From positions 1 through 64,000 of the forward strand of contig JAGFIT010000031.1 in the NCBI GenBank assembly GCA_024103385.1: a DNA stretch of 64,000 nucleotides, written 5' to 3'. Shown here in pieces: positions 15,674 through 24,335 of the stretch; the stretch's first letter is position 1; each line of letters opens with the position of its first letter. This DNA comes from Vicingus serpentipes. GTDB lineage: Bacteria; Bacteroidota; Bacteroidia; Flavobacteriales_E; Vicingaceae. The position numbers and the translations under genes are program-made. Below the pieces are notes generated by a model. That model did not search any database and was not told the DNA's origin. It worked only from the letters and a program-made list of their open reading frames with translations.

Positions 15674-17680
15674 TTATTTTAATAGCTTTTCTAACTCCAT
15701 CATTTCATCACGTAAACGAGCAGCTTCCATAAAATCCTCTTCTTTCGAAGCTTTTTTCATTTTCCGTTGAGTTTCTTCCAATAATTTTTGAAGTTGTTCC
15801 TTGTTCATGTATTGAACCACAGGGTCTGCAGCAATATTTGGTTGTTCTTGATAGGCTTCTATATCATATGCATCGTCAATAACTTTACTTTGCCCTAAAA
15901 TGTGTGTTTTAGATTTATTTAATGCTTTTGGGAAAATACCATGTTCCGTGTTGTAACTAATTTGTTTTTCTCTTCGTCTATTGGTTTCATCAATGGTCTT
16001 TTGCATGGATTTAGTTACTTTGTCGGCATACATAATGACTAATCCATTGATGTTTCTAGCTGCTCTTCCTGCTGTTTGAGTTAACGATCGTTCAGATCTT
16101 AAGAAACCTTCTTTATCTGCATCTAATATCGCAACTAGAGAAACTTCAGGTAAATCTAACCCTTCTCTCAATAAATTAACTCCAATTAAAACGTCAAACT
16201 TCCCTAAACGTAAATCACGTAATATTTCAACACGATCTAACGTATCTACTTCAGAGTGAATGTATCTACACCGTAAACCCGCATTATCGAAATACTTATC
16301 CAGTTCTTCAGCCATTCTTTTGGTTAATGTAGTGACCAAAACACGCTCATCTTTTTCTGCCCTAATTGTAATTTCTTCCATTAAATCGTCAATTTGATTT
16401 AAACTCGGGCGAATTTCTATTTGAGGCTCTAGTAATCCTGTAGGACGAATGACTTGTTCAACAACAATACCTTCAGATTGTTCTAATTCATAATCTGCTG
16501 GTGTAGCACTTAAATAAATCACTTGATTAATTAGAGAAGAAAATTCTTCAAACTTTAAAGGACGGTTATCCATGGCGGAAGGTAACCGGAATCCGTATTC
16601 TACCAAATTTTGTTTTCTAGATCGGTCACCACCATACATAGCTCCAATTTGAGAAACGGTTACATGGCTTTCATCTACGACTAACAAAAAATCTTTAGGA
16701 AAATAATCTAACAAACAGAATGGGCGTGATCCCGGATCTCTTCTATCGAAATAACGAGAATAATTTTCTATTCCAGAGCAATAACCTAGTTCACGCATCA
16801 TTTCTAAATCGTAAGTTACTCTATCTTCTAACCTTTTTGCTTCTAGGTGTTTTCCAATTTCTTGATAGTATTCTACTTGCTTTACCAGGTCATCTTGAAT
16901 TTCATGAATAGCTCCTTGCAGACTTTCTTTAGTGGTATTGAAAATATTAGCGGGGTATATGTTAAGATACTTAAATTCTTCTAAAACATTCCCATTTATT
17001 GGATCAAACGATTCGATTTCTTCAATTTCGTCTCCGAAAAAATAAACACGGTAAGCAATTTCTGCATAAGCAGGATAAATATCTACCGTATCTCCTTTTA
17101 CCCTAAAGTTACCTCGTTGAAAATCACTTTCAGTTCTGGAGTAAAGGCTTTGAACCAATTGTAATAAAAATTGATTTCTACTAATGACATACCCTTTTTT
17201 AATTTTAATGATATTTTCTTTAAAATCTTCAGGGTTACCAATTCCATAAATACACGAGACAGAAGCAATTACTAATACGTCCTGCCTTCCAGAGAGTAAG
17301 GAAGTGGTAGTACTTAAGCGTAATTTTTCTATCTCATCATTAATGGACATGTCTTTTTCAATATAAGTATCTGTAACAGGAAGGTATGCCTCGGGTTGGT
17401 AATAATCGTAGTAGGACACAAAATATTCGACAGCGTTGTTAGGAAAGAATTGTTTAAATTCCCCATACAATTGAGCAGCTAAGGTTTTATTATGACTTAA
17501 AATTAAAGTAGGACGCTGAATTTTTTCTATCACATTAGCGATAGTAAAAGTTTTTCCAGACCCAGTAACGCCTAATAAAGTTTGTGCTTTTGTTCCTGAA
17601 TTAATTCCTTCAACTAGTTGTTTGATAGCTTCAGGCTGGTCGCCAGTGGGTTGAAAATCGGATACAATTTGAAATGCCAT
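15674..17680 (-). CDS. uvrB: Excinuclease ABC subunit B
   Basis: The DNA-damage verification helicase of nucleotide excision repair. At 668 residues it has the standard length. Walker A is GVTGSGKTF near residue 37, the beta-hairpin region YYDYYQPEAYLP lies near residue 92, and helicase motifs DESHVT, LSATPADYE and the QTAGRAARN motif follow. The C-terminal UVR domain (residues about 630-665) is present for UvrC contact. The gene lies 23 bases after the PopT-family gene on the same strand, so it may be the last gene of that leftward run. Confidence 0.97.
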   Translation of the reverse strand: MAFQIVSDFQPTGDQPEAIKQLVEGINSGTKAQTLLGVTGSGKTFTIANVIEKIQRPTLILSHNKTLAAQLYGEFKQFFPNNAVEYFVSYYDYYQPEAYLPVTDTYIEKDMSINDEIEKLRLSTTTSLLSGRQDVLVIASVSCIYGIGNPEDFKENIIKIKKGYVISRNQFLLQLVQSLYSRTESDFQRGNFRVKGDTVDIYPAYAEIAYRVYFFGDEIEEIESFDPINGNVLEEFKYLNIYPANIFNTTKESLQGAIHEIQDDLVKQVEYYQEIGKHLEAKRLEDRVTYDLEMMRELGYCSGIENYSRYFDRRDPGSRPFCLLDYFPKDFLLVVDESHVTVSQIGAMYGGDRSRKQNLVEYGFRLPSAMDNRPLKFEEFSSLINQVIYLSATPADYELEQSEGIVVEQVIRPTGLLEPQIEIRPSLNQIDDLMEEITIRAEKDERVLVTTLTKRMAEELDKYFDNAGLRCRYIHSEVDTLDRVEILRDLRLGKFDVLIGVNLLREGLDLPEVSLVAILDADKEGFLRSERSLTQTAGRAARNINGLVIMYADKVTKSMQKTIDETNRRREKQISYNTEHGIFPKALNKSKTHILGQSKVIDDAYDIEAYQEQPNIAADPVVQYMNKEQLQKLLEETQRKMKKASKEEDFMEAARLRDEMMELEKLLK

Positions 17681-17703
17681 GTTGTGAAATTACTGAAATA
17701 CAG

Positions 17704-18618
17704 TTATTTTTTCACAGCGATTTTTTCTAAAATAAGAATTAACCCCAAACCAACAAACAACATCACAATGGACAGTACTAATTTAGGGTCTCCCTCAAAA
17801 TGGGTGGGTAAAATATTTTCTTGAATAAAAGGAACAGTTTCTCCGTGAGAATTAATTCTTGTTGATAAGGTGAATTTCCATGGCCATATCTTATTGAGAG
17901 AGCCTACTAAAAACCCTGTAAGTAATGCAATAGTGATGTCGTGGTATTTTTTAAACATCCAATTTAAAAGCTTTGAAAAGGAAAGTAAACCCGTTAAGCA
18001 ACCAATAGCAAAAACAGCAATTGTGGCTAGCTTAAAGTCTTTTATAGCGCCTAATATGGTTTCATAACTACCTAACAATAAAAGGATAAAACTTCCTGAA
18101 ATACCAGGTAATATCATGGCGCAAATTGCAATGGCTCCTGATAAAAAGATAAACCATAAGGCATTTGGATTTTGCATTGGAGGCAAAATGGTAACGTAAT
18201 AAGCGATAATAGTTCCTATAAGGATACCAATCACTTCTTTTACATTCCATTGTTTTATTTTTTTTCCCACCAAATAAATACTAGCGATGATGAGTCCAAA
18301 AAAGAACGACCATAATAAAATAGAATGAAATTCTAATAAGTAGGTGATAAGTTTAGCAAAGGAAGCTATGCTAATAAGTATCCCTAAAAAAAGGGCAGTA
18401 ATAAAATTACCATTAATGTGTTGCCAAAAAGAAGTTATTCCTTCAGTTTTTATTTTTTTTAACGCTGTAAGGTTTATAGAGCTAATGGTCTCCAATAATT
18501 CTTCATAAATCCCTGATATAAAAGCAATGGTGCCTCCAGAAACTCCAGGAACAACATCGGCAGCACCCATTGCTACCCCTTTAAGGGCTAAAATAATATA
18601 GTCTTTTATTGATCTCAT
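17704..18618 (-). CDS. DUF368 family (PopT-type) undecaprenyl-phosphate translocase
   Basis: A 304-residue protein with about eight to ten membrane segments. The DUF368 signature MGAADVVPGVSGGTIAFISG is at residues 17-36, and a second, related ILPGISGSFILLLLGSY element occurs near residue 168, giving the inverted-repeat look of this family. DUF368 (PopT) proteins recycle undecaprenyl phosphate across the inner membrane, as shown in work on Vibrio and Staphylococcus. That role would feed both peptidoglycan and the polysaccharide locus at the right end. The gene starts 3 bases after the rhodanese stop. Confidence 0.88.
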   Translation of the reverse strand: MRSIKDYIILALKGVAMGAADVVPGVSGGTIAFISGIYEELLETISSINLTALKKIKTEGITSFWQHINGNFITALFLGILISIASFAKLITYLLEFHSILLWSFFFGLIIASIYLVGKKIKQWNVKEVIGILIGTIIAYYVTILPPMQNPNALWFIFLSGAIAICAMILPGISGSFILLLLGSYETILGAIKDFKLATIAVFAIGCLTGLLSFSKLLNWMFKKYHDITIALLTGFLVGSLNKIWPWKFTLSTRINSHGETVPFIQENILPTHFEGDPKLVLSIVMLFVGLGLILILEKIAVKK

Positions 18619-18621
18619 GAA

Positions 18622-18915
18622 TTACATTTCTTCAAGGTAAGATGTTACTCCTCCTTGTAAAGAATAAACATTATTTAAACCTAACTTTCGTTTTACGGTA
18701 TGAAGTATGGCAGCAGATTTTTTCCCAGTATTACAGCAAAAAATAACGGGTTTATTTTTACTGATTTTTTCTAGTGAAGAAAAAACTTCATCTAGAGGAA
18801 TGTTGATGCCTCCAATATTAAAGTCTTCAAATTCATAATCTTCTCGAACATCAATTAATTGAAAATCATCCTTATTGCTTATCTTTTCCTTTAAATCTTT
18901 AGGAGTAATAATCAT
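18622..18915 (-). CDS. Single-domain rhodanese-like sulfurtransferase
   Basis: A 97-residue cytoplasmic protein equal to one rhodanese domain. It begins with the usual TPKDLKEKI and IDVREDYEFE segments and carries the active-site loop as FCCNTGKKSAA, where Cys61 is the likely persulfide carrier and Cys60 sits beside it. Small rhodaneses of this kind deliver sulfane sulfur or detoxify cyanide and sulfide. It sits between the ComA-like gene and the PopT gene, 3 bases from each, so co-transcription is nearly certain. The physiological acceptor is unknown. Confidence 0.88.
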   Translation of the reverse strand: MIITPKDLKEKISNKDDFQLIDVREDYEFEDFNIGGINIPLDEVFSSLEKISKNKPVIFCCNTGKKSAAILHTVKRKLGLNNVYSLQGGVTSYLEEM

Positions 18916-18918
18916 TGC

Positions 18919-19701
18919 TTATTTGAATTTTGAAATTAATTCTTCAGGTAAGTTATCAAAGAAAGTATCACCTCTTAATCCTAGTCTTAAACATTCTAAA
19001 GGAATTACCTCGTTGTATGATATGTTACCAAGGTTAACGTTAGCACCAAATTGTTTAATAAACCACACTTGCTGCGCTTTTTTAGGAGCTTCCCAAAGTA
19101 TATTTTCTACTTTAACATTAGAAATAATTTTGTTGACTAGAGCTACGTGAGCTGTTCCGTTAGGTCTGTATATCCCTACGGTTCCACTTTCTCTGGCTTC
19201 AGCAATTACTTTCCATGAACCCGCCTCTAACTCGTTTTGCATCATAGATATCCACTTGGATGAACTGATGAATATTCCTTCTTCTTTAGAGCCCACTTCG
19301 GATAGAACAGTATAATTCTTAGCCAGTTTTGAAATATAGTTGCATTTTTCTTCAGGAGGAAGGACTATCGAACCATCAGAAACCTCACACGTTTCCATAT
19401 TGTATTTGTCAAGCAGTCTGCAGTAATCATCAAACATTCCACGAACAATAAAAGCTTCAAAGAGTGTTCCTCCAAAATAGGTTTTTATACCAGCTTCTTT
19501 ATAAAGGAATAATTTCTTTTTAAGGTCTTTGGTTACATAAGATGTTCCAAAACCAAACTTCACCAAGTCTGTAAGGTGAGCTGAAGAATCGATAAAGTTT
19601 TCTGTCTGTCTCCAGCTTAAACCTTTGTCCATCATCATTGTTAATCCTTTCTCACGGGGTTTTTCGTCCCGTTTAGGGATGTGTGATAATTCAAAATTCA
19701 T
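18919..19701 (-). CDS. Phosphosulfolactate synthase family protein (ComA-like)
   Basis: ComA adds sulfite to phosphoenolpyruvate to make (2R)-phospho-3-sulfolactate. The 260-residue product has the length and TIM-barrel pattern of the family: REKGLTMMMDKGLS near the start, LVKFGFGTSYV, GIKTYFGGTLFEAF, CEVSDGSI and an ARESGTVGIY segment near residue 168. In methanogens this begins coenzyme M synthesis; Bacteroidota do not make that cofactor, so the product here may instead feed sulfolactate or cysteate, for example for sulfonolipids. That last step is inference. The gene lies 2 bases after the TPR gene and 3 before the rhodanese. Confidence 0.82.
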   Translation of the reverse strand: MNFELSHIPKRDEKPREKGLTMMMDKGLSWRQTENFIDSSAHLTDLVKFGFGTSYVTKDLKKKLFLYKEAGIKTYFGGTLFEAFIVRGMFDDYCRLLDKYNMETCEVSDGSIVLPPEEKCNYISKLAKNYTVLSEVGSKEEGIFISSSKWISMMQNELEAGSWKVIAEARESGTVGIYRPNGTAHVALVNKIISNVKVENILWEAPKKAQQVWFIKQFGANVNLGNISYNEVIPLECLRLGLRGDTFFDNLPEELISKFK

Positions 19702-19703
19702 GA

Positions 19704-21134
19704 CTAGTGGTTAAAATTTTCTATTAATTCTATTATTTTAGAGTGGTTGAGAAGATTAGGGTAATAATCTGTAAGTTCACTAATGATAAAATCAAGATCC
19801 TCAACACTATTATTGGTTAAAATAATGATTAGATTTTGGATAGCTTCGTTTTCTTTCCCACTTTTCAACAAATATGCAACTAATCTTGCATATATCAAGT
19901 AATTATCGGGCTGATTTTCTAACCCTTCATATAAATAAAGGATTCCTTTTTCTAAACTTTCGTATTCAGAAGATACTTCAGCTATATCTATCCAAATATT
20001 TTCGTTCTCTTCATCTAAGTCAACTACCTTGAGATATGCAATTAGTGCTTCACCAACTAATCCCATTTTAGCCAATATATCACCGTAGATATACCAATAT
20101 TCAGAATTGTTATCTTCTAGTTCAATCGCTTTTTTGATGTAAAATACAGCAGCCTCATTTTTATTTTCTCCTTCATTAATAACAGCAGAACCTGCCCATG
20201 CATCTGCATAAAATGGATCTAATTTGGTTGCTTTTTGGTAGTTGTAAAATGCTTTTTGGTGTTCCTCTAATTTCTCATAACATTCCCCAATGTAGTAATA
20301 CGTAGTAGAATCAGGGTCTTCATAATTAAAGGTTTCGCGATAAGTTTTAATTGCTTCTTTATATTTTTCAAGGTGAGTTAATGCATTCGCTTTGTTAAAG
20401 TAAGCAGAAGCAAAATCTTCTTTAATAGCAATACTGAAGTCGTAAGCATCAATTGCTTTTTCATACAATTCTGCCCTAGTGTAAGCAATTCCTAAGTTGT
20501 ACCATGCTGAAAAGTTATAAGGGTAATCATCAACAAATTTTTCAAAAAAAGAAATACTTCCTTTCTTATCATCTTTAAGGTTGTAGCAAAAAGCTAATTC
20601 GTAGAGCACAGTTTCATTTTCAGGATTTTCCAATAATAATTTTTTAATAATCTGAATGGCTTTGTCGAACTGACCTAAATTTTCATATTCAAAAGCGATA
20701 TTAATTTTAATGTTTACTTTTTCAGAATGTTCAGTAGTTAATTTTAGTGCTTTGTAATAATTTTCAATGGCTTTATTGTGCGCTCTTAATTGACTATGAA
20801 TATTCGCTTTTATTAAAAAAATATCTTGATTAAAAGGCTCTAGCTTTTCTATGGTGTTAAGAATTTCTAATGCCTTGTTAGGTTTATGAATCGTTGCTAA
20901 TAATTGTGCTTTTTTTAATTTTAGAGAGGTGGAGGTAGGGTGTTGATTTAATGAAATTTTAATGGCTTCTTCAGCCTTTTCTGGTTGGCTATTCTCTAAA
21001 TAATAATCGATAACATCTTCATATTCTGTCACATCAAAAAAATATTGTTCGTTTAGCTCCAACATTTTTTCAAATCGACTTAATGAAGCTTCATGTTCAT
21101 TATCATCGTTGTATGCATCAAAATCTTCTTCCAT
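19704..21134 (-). CDS. Tetratricopeptide-repeat protein
   Basis: A 476-residue soluble protein with no signal peptide, built almost entirely of TPR helix pairs (about eleven units between residues 35 and 460). Clear units include AWYNLGIAYTRAELYEKAID and YYYIGECYEKLEEHQKAFYN, with the small-large-small residue pattern of TPRs. The N-terminus is acidic (MEEDFDAYNDDNEHE). It is the first gene of the leftward ComA-rhodanese-PopT run and probably serves as a cytoplasmic adaptor. I recall this combination in other Flavobacteriia, but the partner is unknown. Confidence 0.88.
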   Translation of the reverse strand: MEEDFDAYNDDNEHEASLSRFEKMLELNEQYFFDVTEYEDVIDYYLENSQPEKAEEAIKISLNQHPTSTSLKLKKAQLLATIHKPNKALEILNTIEKLEPFNQDIFLIKANIHSQLRAHNKAIENYYKALKLTTEHSEKVNIKINIAFEYENLGQFDKAIQIIKKLLLENPENETVLYELAFCYNLKDDKKGSISFFEKFVDDYPYNFSAWYNLGIAYTRAELYEKAIDAYDFSIAIKEDFASAYFNKANALTHLEKYKEAIKTYRETFNYEDPDSTTYYYIGECYEKLEEHQKAFYNYQKATKLDPFYADAWAGSAVINEGENKNEAAVFYIKKAIELEDNNSEYWYIYGDILAKMGLVGEALIAYLKVVDLDEENENIWIDIAEVSSEYESLEKGILYLYEGLENQPDNYLIYARLVAYLLKSGKENEAIQNLIIILTNNSVEDLDFIISELTDYYPNLLNHSKIIELIENFNH

Positions 21135-21276
21135 AGGCTCCTATGTAAAGTTACTAGTTTATGAGTGTAGATAGCATTTTTAAATCTTTGTTTTCAACAA
21201 AAAAATTAACAATAACTTTTCATTACTGTATAATATTTTGGTTTTTACATCAAATTTTATTGTACAATTTTATGTT

Positions 21277-21284
21277 TAAATTTG
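21277..21284 (+). promoter_or_regulatory. Candidate -7 promoter element for the mutase gene
   Basis: TAAATTTG matches TAnnTTTG and sits 20 bases before the ATG at 21305. A TTG lies 14 bases upstream (21260-21262), which is closer than the usual 17-23. Confidence 0.4.
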
Positions 21285-21304
21285 TCTCACAAAATTAGGG
21301 TACA

Positions 21305-22693
21305 ATGACATTAATTAAATCAATTTCAGGGATTAGAGGGACGATAGGAGGAAGGCCAGATGAAGGATTAACACCTATAGATATTGTTAAATTTACTTCT
21401 GCGTTTGGAACATGGATTAAAGCAAGAAATAAAAATAAAGCAATTAAAATAGTGATAGGACGAGATGCTCGTATTTCTGGAGAAATGGTACAGCATTTAG
21501 TTGTAGGTTCTTTGCAAGGCTTAGGAATTGATGTAGTTGATTTAGATTATAGTACAACACCTACTGTTGAGGTTGCTGTTCCTATGGAAAACGCTCAAGC
21601 GGGCATTATTTTAACAGCTAGTCATAATCCAAAGCAATGGAATGCCTTAAAACTCTTAAATGAGAAAGGTGAATTTATATCTGAAACAGATGGGGCTGAA
21701 GTTTTAGCAATAGCTGAGCAAAGTGCTTTCAATTATGCAGAAGTGGATGATTTAGGTGTTTATAACCAATCGTCAGCTTATTTAGAAAAACACATAGAAG
21801 CTATTTTATCTTTACCATTGGTTGATGTTAATGCAATTAAAAGCAAGAATTTTAAAGTAGCTATTGATTGTGTGAACTCTACAGGAGGGATATTTATTCC
21901 TGTTTTATTAAAAGCATTAGGAGTGAAAAATATCATTGAATTGTATTGTAATCCAAATGGAGACTTTCCTCATAATCCTGAACCATTACCAGAAAACTTA
22001 ACCGAAATAGCTACGCAAATAAAGGAGCAAGGAGCAGATGTTGGTTTTGTTGTAGATCCTGATGTTGATCGATTAGCGATTGTATGTGAGAATGGAGAAA
22101 TGTTTGGAGAAGAATACACGTTGGTTGCTGTTGCGGATTACATTTTAAAAAACACAAAGGGAAACACCGTTTCTAATTTATCTTCAACTCGAGCATTAAG
22201 AGACGTTACAGAGAAAAATGGGGGAGAATATTTTGCTGCAGCCGTAGGAGAGGTGAATGTGGTAAATAAAATGAAAGAAGTGAAAGCAGTGATAGGGGGA
22301 GAAGGAAATGGAGGAGTAATTTATCCTGATGCTCATTATGGTAGAGATGCATTGGTTGGTATTGCTTTGTTTTTATCACATCTGGCAAAATCAGAAGAAA
22401 AGAATTGTTCAGCATTAAGAGCAAGTTATCCTAACTATTATATTTCTAAAAACAAGATAGAATTAACCCCTCAGATAGATGTTGATGCCATCTTAGTTCA
22501 AATGGAAGAAAAGTATAGAAATGAAGATGTGAGCACCATAGATGGAGTTAAAATAAACTTTGCATCAGAATGGGTTCACCTCAGAAAATCGAATACGGAG
22601 CCAATTATTCGAATATATTCAGAAAGTCAATCTAAAGAAAAAGCCGATGAATTAGCGAATAGAATTATTGAAGAGATTAAGGAGTTGATATAG
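21305..22693 (+). CDS. glmM: Phosphoglucosamine mutase family protein
   Basis: Converts glucosamine 6-phosphate to glucosamine 1-phosphate for UDP-GlcNAc, hence peptidoglycan and lipid A. The 462-residue protein has all alpha-phosphohexomutase landmarks: the phosphoserine in TASHNP (Ser106), the metal-binding DPDVDR (Asp251, Asp253, Asp255), the sugar-specificity GEGNGGVI loop and the C-terminal phosphate loop RKSNTEPIIRIY. The GEGNGG loop is typical of Bacteroidota members annotated GlmM; phosphoglucomutase or phosphomannomutase activity cannot be excluded. A heptamer repeat array begins 4 bases after the stop. Confidence 0.88.
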   Translation: MTLIKSISGIRGTIGGRPDEGLTPIDIVKFTSAFGTWIKARNKNKAIKIVIGRDARISGEMVQHLVVGSLQGLGIDVVDLDYSTTPTVEVAVPMENAQAGIILTASHNPKQWNALKLLNEKGEFISETDGAEVLAIAEQSAFNYAEVDDLGVYNQSSAYLEKHIEAILSLPLVDVNAIKSKNFKVAIDCVNSTGGIFIPVLLKALGVKNIIELYCNPNGDFPHNPEPLPENLTEIATQIKEQGADVGFVVDPDVDRLAIVCENGEMFGEEYTLVAVADYILKNTKGNTVSNLSSTRALRDVTEKNGGEYFAAAVGEVNVVNKMKEVKAVIGGEGNGGVIYPDAHYGRDALVGIALFLSHLAKSEEKNCSALRASYPNYYISKNKIELTPQIDVDAILVQMEEKYRNEDVSTIDGVKINFASEWVHLRKSNTEPIIRIYSESQSKEKADELANRIIEEIKELI

Positions 22694-22696
22694 ATG

Positions 22697-22766
22697 CTGG
22701 TTACTGGTTACTGGTTACTGGTTGCTGGTTGCTGGTTATTGGTTACTGGTTGCTTGTTGCCGGTTT
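22697..22766 (+). repeat. Ten tandem heptamers (CTGGTTR), left arm
   Basis: Ten consecutive 7-bp units fill the space between glmM and the four-helix-bundle gene. Six read CTGGTTA or CTGGTTG in the first six positions, followed by TTGGTTA, CTGGTTG, CTTGTTG and CCGGTTT, so decay increases toward the gene. Four reverse-complement units lie on the far side of that gene. Confidence 0.9.
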
Positions 22767-22792
22767 TGGATTGGGAGATGAAATTATAAAAG

Positions 22793-23155
22793 ATGAAAAG
22801 TTATAGAGATTTAGAAATATATCAAGAAGCTTATCAATTAGCAATTGAGGTTCATCATATGAGTTTAACTTTGCCTAATCATGAATTGTATGAACAAGGC
22901 AGTCAAGTAAGAAGATCAAGTAAGAGCGTGAAAGATAATATTGTAGAAGGGTATGGTAGGAAAAAATATAAAAATGATTTTACCAGGTTTTTAGTTTATG
23001 CTCAGGCATCTTGTGATGAAACTATTTCTCAAATCAGTATGATTAATGATTTATATTTTCCAGAAAACCCATTAATAAAATTGATGAGTGATTACGATAT
23101 TCTTGGGAAAAAGATTAATAAGTTTATACAATATGTTGAGGAAAAATGGAAATAA
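22793..23155 (+). CDS. Four-helix-bundle protein (S23/23S intervening-sequence protein family)
   Basis: The 120-residue protein is a typical member of the four-helix-bundle family first seen in intervening sequences of 23S rRNA genes (TIGR02436 type). It begins with the family YRDLEIYQEAYQLA helix, followed by ELYEQGSQVRRSSKSVKDNI and the NIVEGYGR motif, and ends with a YDILGKKINKFIQYVEEKW helix. Biochemical role unknown; the related Avd protein serves diversity-generating retroelements. Here no reverse transcriptase or rRNA is near. The gene is enclosed by inverted heptamer arrays and stands between glmM and a cysteine desulfurase, which suggests insertion as a unit. Confidence 0.88.
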   Translation: MKSYRDLEIYQEAYQLAIEVHHMSLTLPNHELYEQGSQVRRSSKSVKDNIVEGYGRKKYKNDFTRFLVYAQASCDETISQISMINDLYFPENPLIKLMSDYDILGKKINKFIQYVEEKWK

Positions 23156-23156
23156 A

Positions 23157-23184
23157 ACTAGCAACTAGCAACTAGCAACCAGTA
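23157..23184 (-). repeat. Four inverted heptamers (ACTAGCA/ACCAGTA), right arm
   Basis: Three ACTAGCA units and one ACCAGTA begin one base after the four-helix-bundle stop and end 2 bases before the cysteine desulfurase ATG. Their reverse complement reads TACTGGT then TGCTAGT three times, the same heptamer family as the left array but inverted. In RNA the arms can pair with occasional G-U pairs. Confidence 0.88.
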
Positions 23185-23186
23185 AT

Positions 23187-24326
23187 ATGAAAGTTTATTT
23201 AGACAATGCAGCCACTACTCCAATGGATAAGGAGGTAATAGATGCCATGTTACCAATCATGGAAAATAACTTTGGTAACCCATCCTCTGTCCATTCCTTT
23301 GGTAGAAGTAGTAGAGCTATCATAGAAAAATCGAGAAAACAAGTAGCTACTTATATCAATGCCGCTCCTGGAGAAATATTTTTCACTAGTGGAGGAACTG
23401 AGGCTGACAATATGGTGTTGAGAGGTGCAGTAAATGATTTAGGTGTAACTCATATTATAACATCTTCTGCGGAACACCATGCAGTAATTGATACTGCAGA
23501 AATTTTAGAAAAACAAGGACGAGTTAAGCTGAGCTTGGTAAAACATGATGAAAAAGGATATGTAAATATTATTCATTTAAAAGAATTACTGGAAGAGAAT
23601 AAAGGTGATAAAATATTGGTTTCTTTAATGCATGCCAATAATGAGATAGGAAACAAACTTCCACTAAAAAAAGTTGCTACTTTATGTAAAGAGTATGGGG
23701 CTTTTTTCCACTCTGATACTGTGCAAACAATGGGGCATTATACTTTTGATGTTAGAGATTTAGGAATTGATTTTATTACCTGTGCTGCACATAAGTTCCA
23801 TGGACCAAAAGGAATAGGCTTTTTGTTTGTTAATCAAGATGTACAACTAAAACCAATAATAACAGGAGGAGCTCAAGAAAGAAATGTGAGGGCTGGAACA
23901 GAGAATATAATAGGAATAGTAGGTTTAACTAAAGCGATGGAAATAGCCTATCGTGATTTAGAGCAACATCAAAAACACATTCAGAACCTTAAAACATATA
24001 TGATTGACCAGTTGGAAAAAACTATTCCTGGTGTAGGTTTTAATGGAGACCCTAAAGGAGATAGCTTGTATACGGTTTTAAACGTGAATTTTCCTAATAG
24101 CGATATGGATGAAATGCTATTGTATAATTTTGATATTGATGGGGTTGCTGTTTCAGGAGGAAGCGCATGTTCTTCGGGAAGTACTGTAGCTTCTCATGTT
24201 TTAAAAACAATAGGGGCGGATATGAGTAAACCATCCCTAAGATTTTCTTTTAGTAAATACAATACTAAGGAAGAAATTGATTATACATTAGAGGTAGTTA
24301 AAAATCTTTTTACTGCTGTTGCTTAA
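23187..24326 (+). CDS. Cysteine desulfurase (NifS/IscS type)
   Basis: A PLP enzyme that takes sulfur from cysteine for Fe-S clusters and other thio-cofactors. The 379-residue protein starts MKVYLDNAATTPMD, carries the PLP lysine in AHKFHGPKG (Lys203) and the persulfide cysteine in the short-loop GSACSSGS (Cys328), which marks the NifS/IscS class rather than SufS. The ATG lies 2 bases after the right heptamer array, so folding of that repeat could mask initiation. No IscU, ferredoxin or IscR gene is adjacent. Which sulfur pathway it serves is not decided by the window. Confidence 0.93.
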   Translation: MKVYLDNAATTPMDKEVIDAMLPIMENNFGNPSSVHSFGRSSRAIIEKSRKQVATYINAAPGEIFFTSGGTEADNMVLRGAVNDLGVTHIITSSAEHHAVIDTAEILEKQGRVKLSLVKHDEKGYVNIIHLKELLEENKGDKILVSLMHANNEIGNKLPLKKVATLCKEYGAFFHSDTVQTMGHYTFDVRDLGIDFITCAAHKFHGPKGIGFLFVNQDVQLKPIITGGAQERNVRAGTENIIGIVGLTKAMEIAYRDLEQHQKHIQNLKTYMIDQLEKTIPGVGFNGDPKGDSLYTVLNVNFPNSDMDEMLLYNFDIDGVAVSGGSACSSGSTVASHVLKTIGADMSKPSLRFSFSKYNTKEEIDYTLEVVKNLFTAVA

Positions 24327-24335
24327 ATTTTATTT

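Noticed and set aside
22697-22766. Tandem heptamers as a possible CRISPR array
   Set aside because: Units are 7 bp, contiguous and without spacers, and no cas genes are near.
22793-23155. Four-helix-bundle gene as an Avd of a diversity-generating retroelement
   Set aside because: No reverse transcriptase, template repeat or variable target gene is present in the surroundings.
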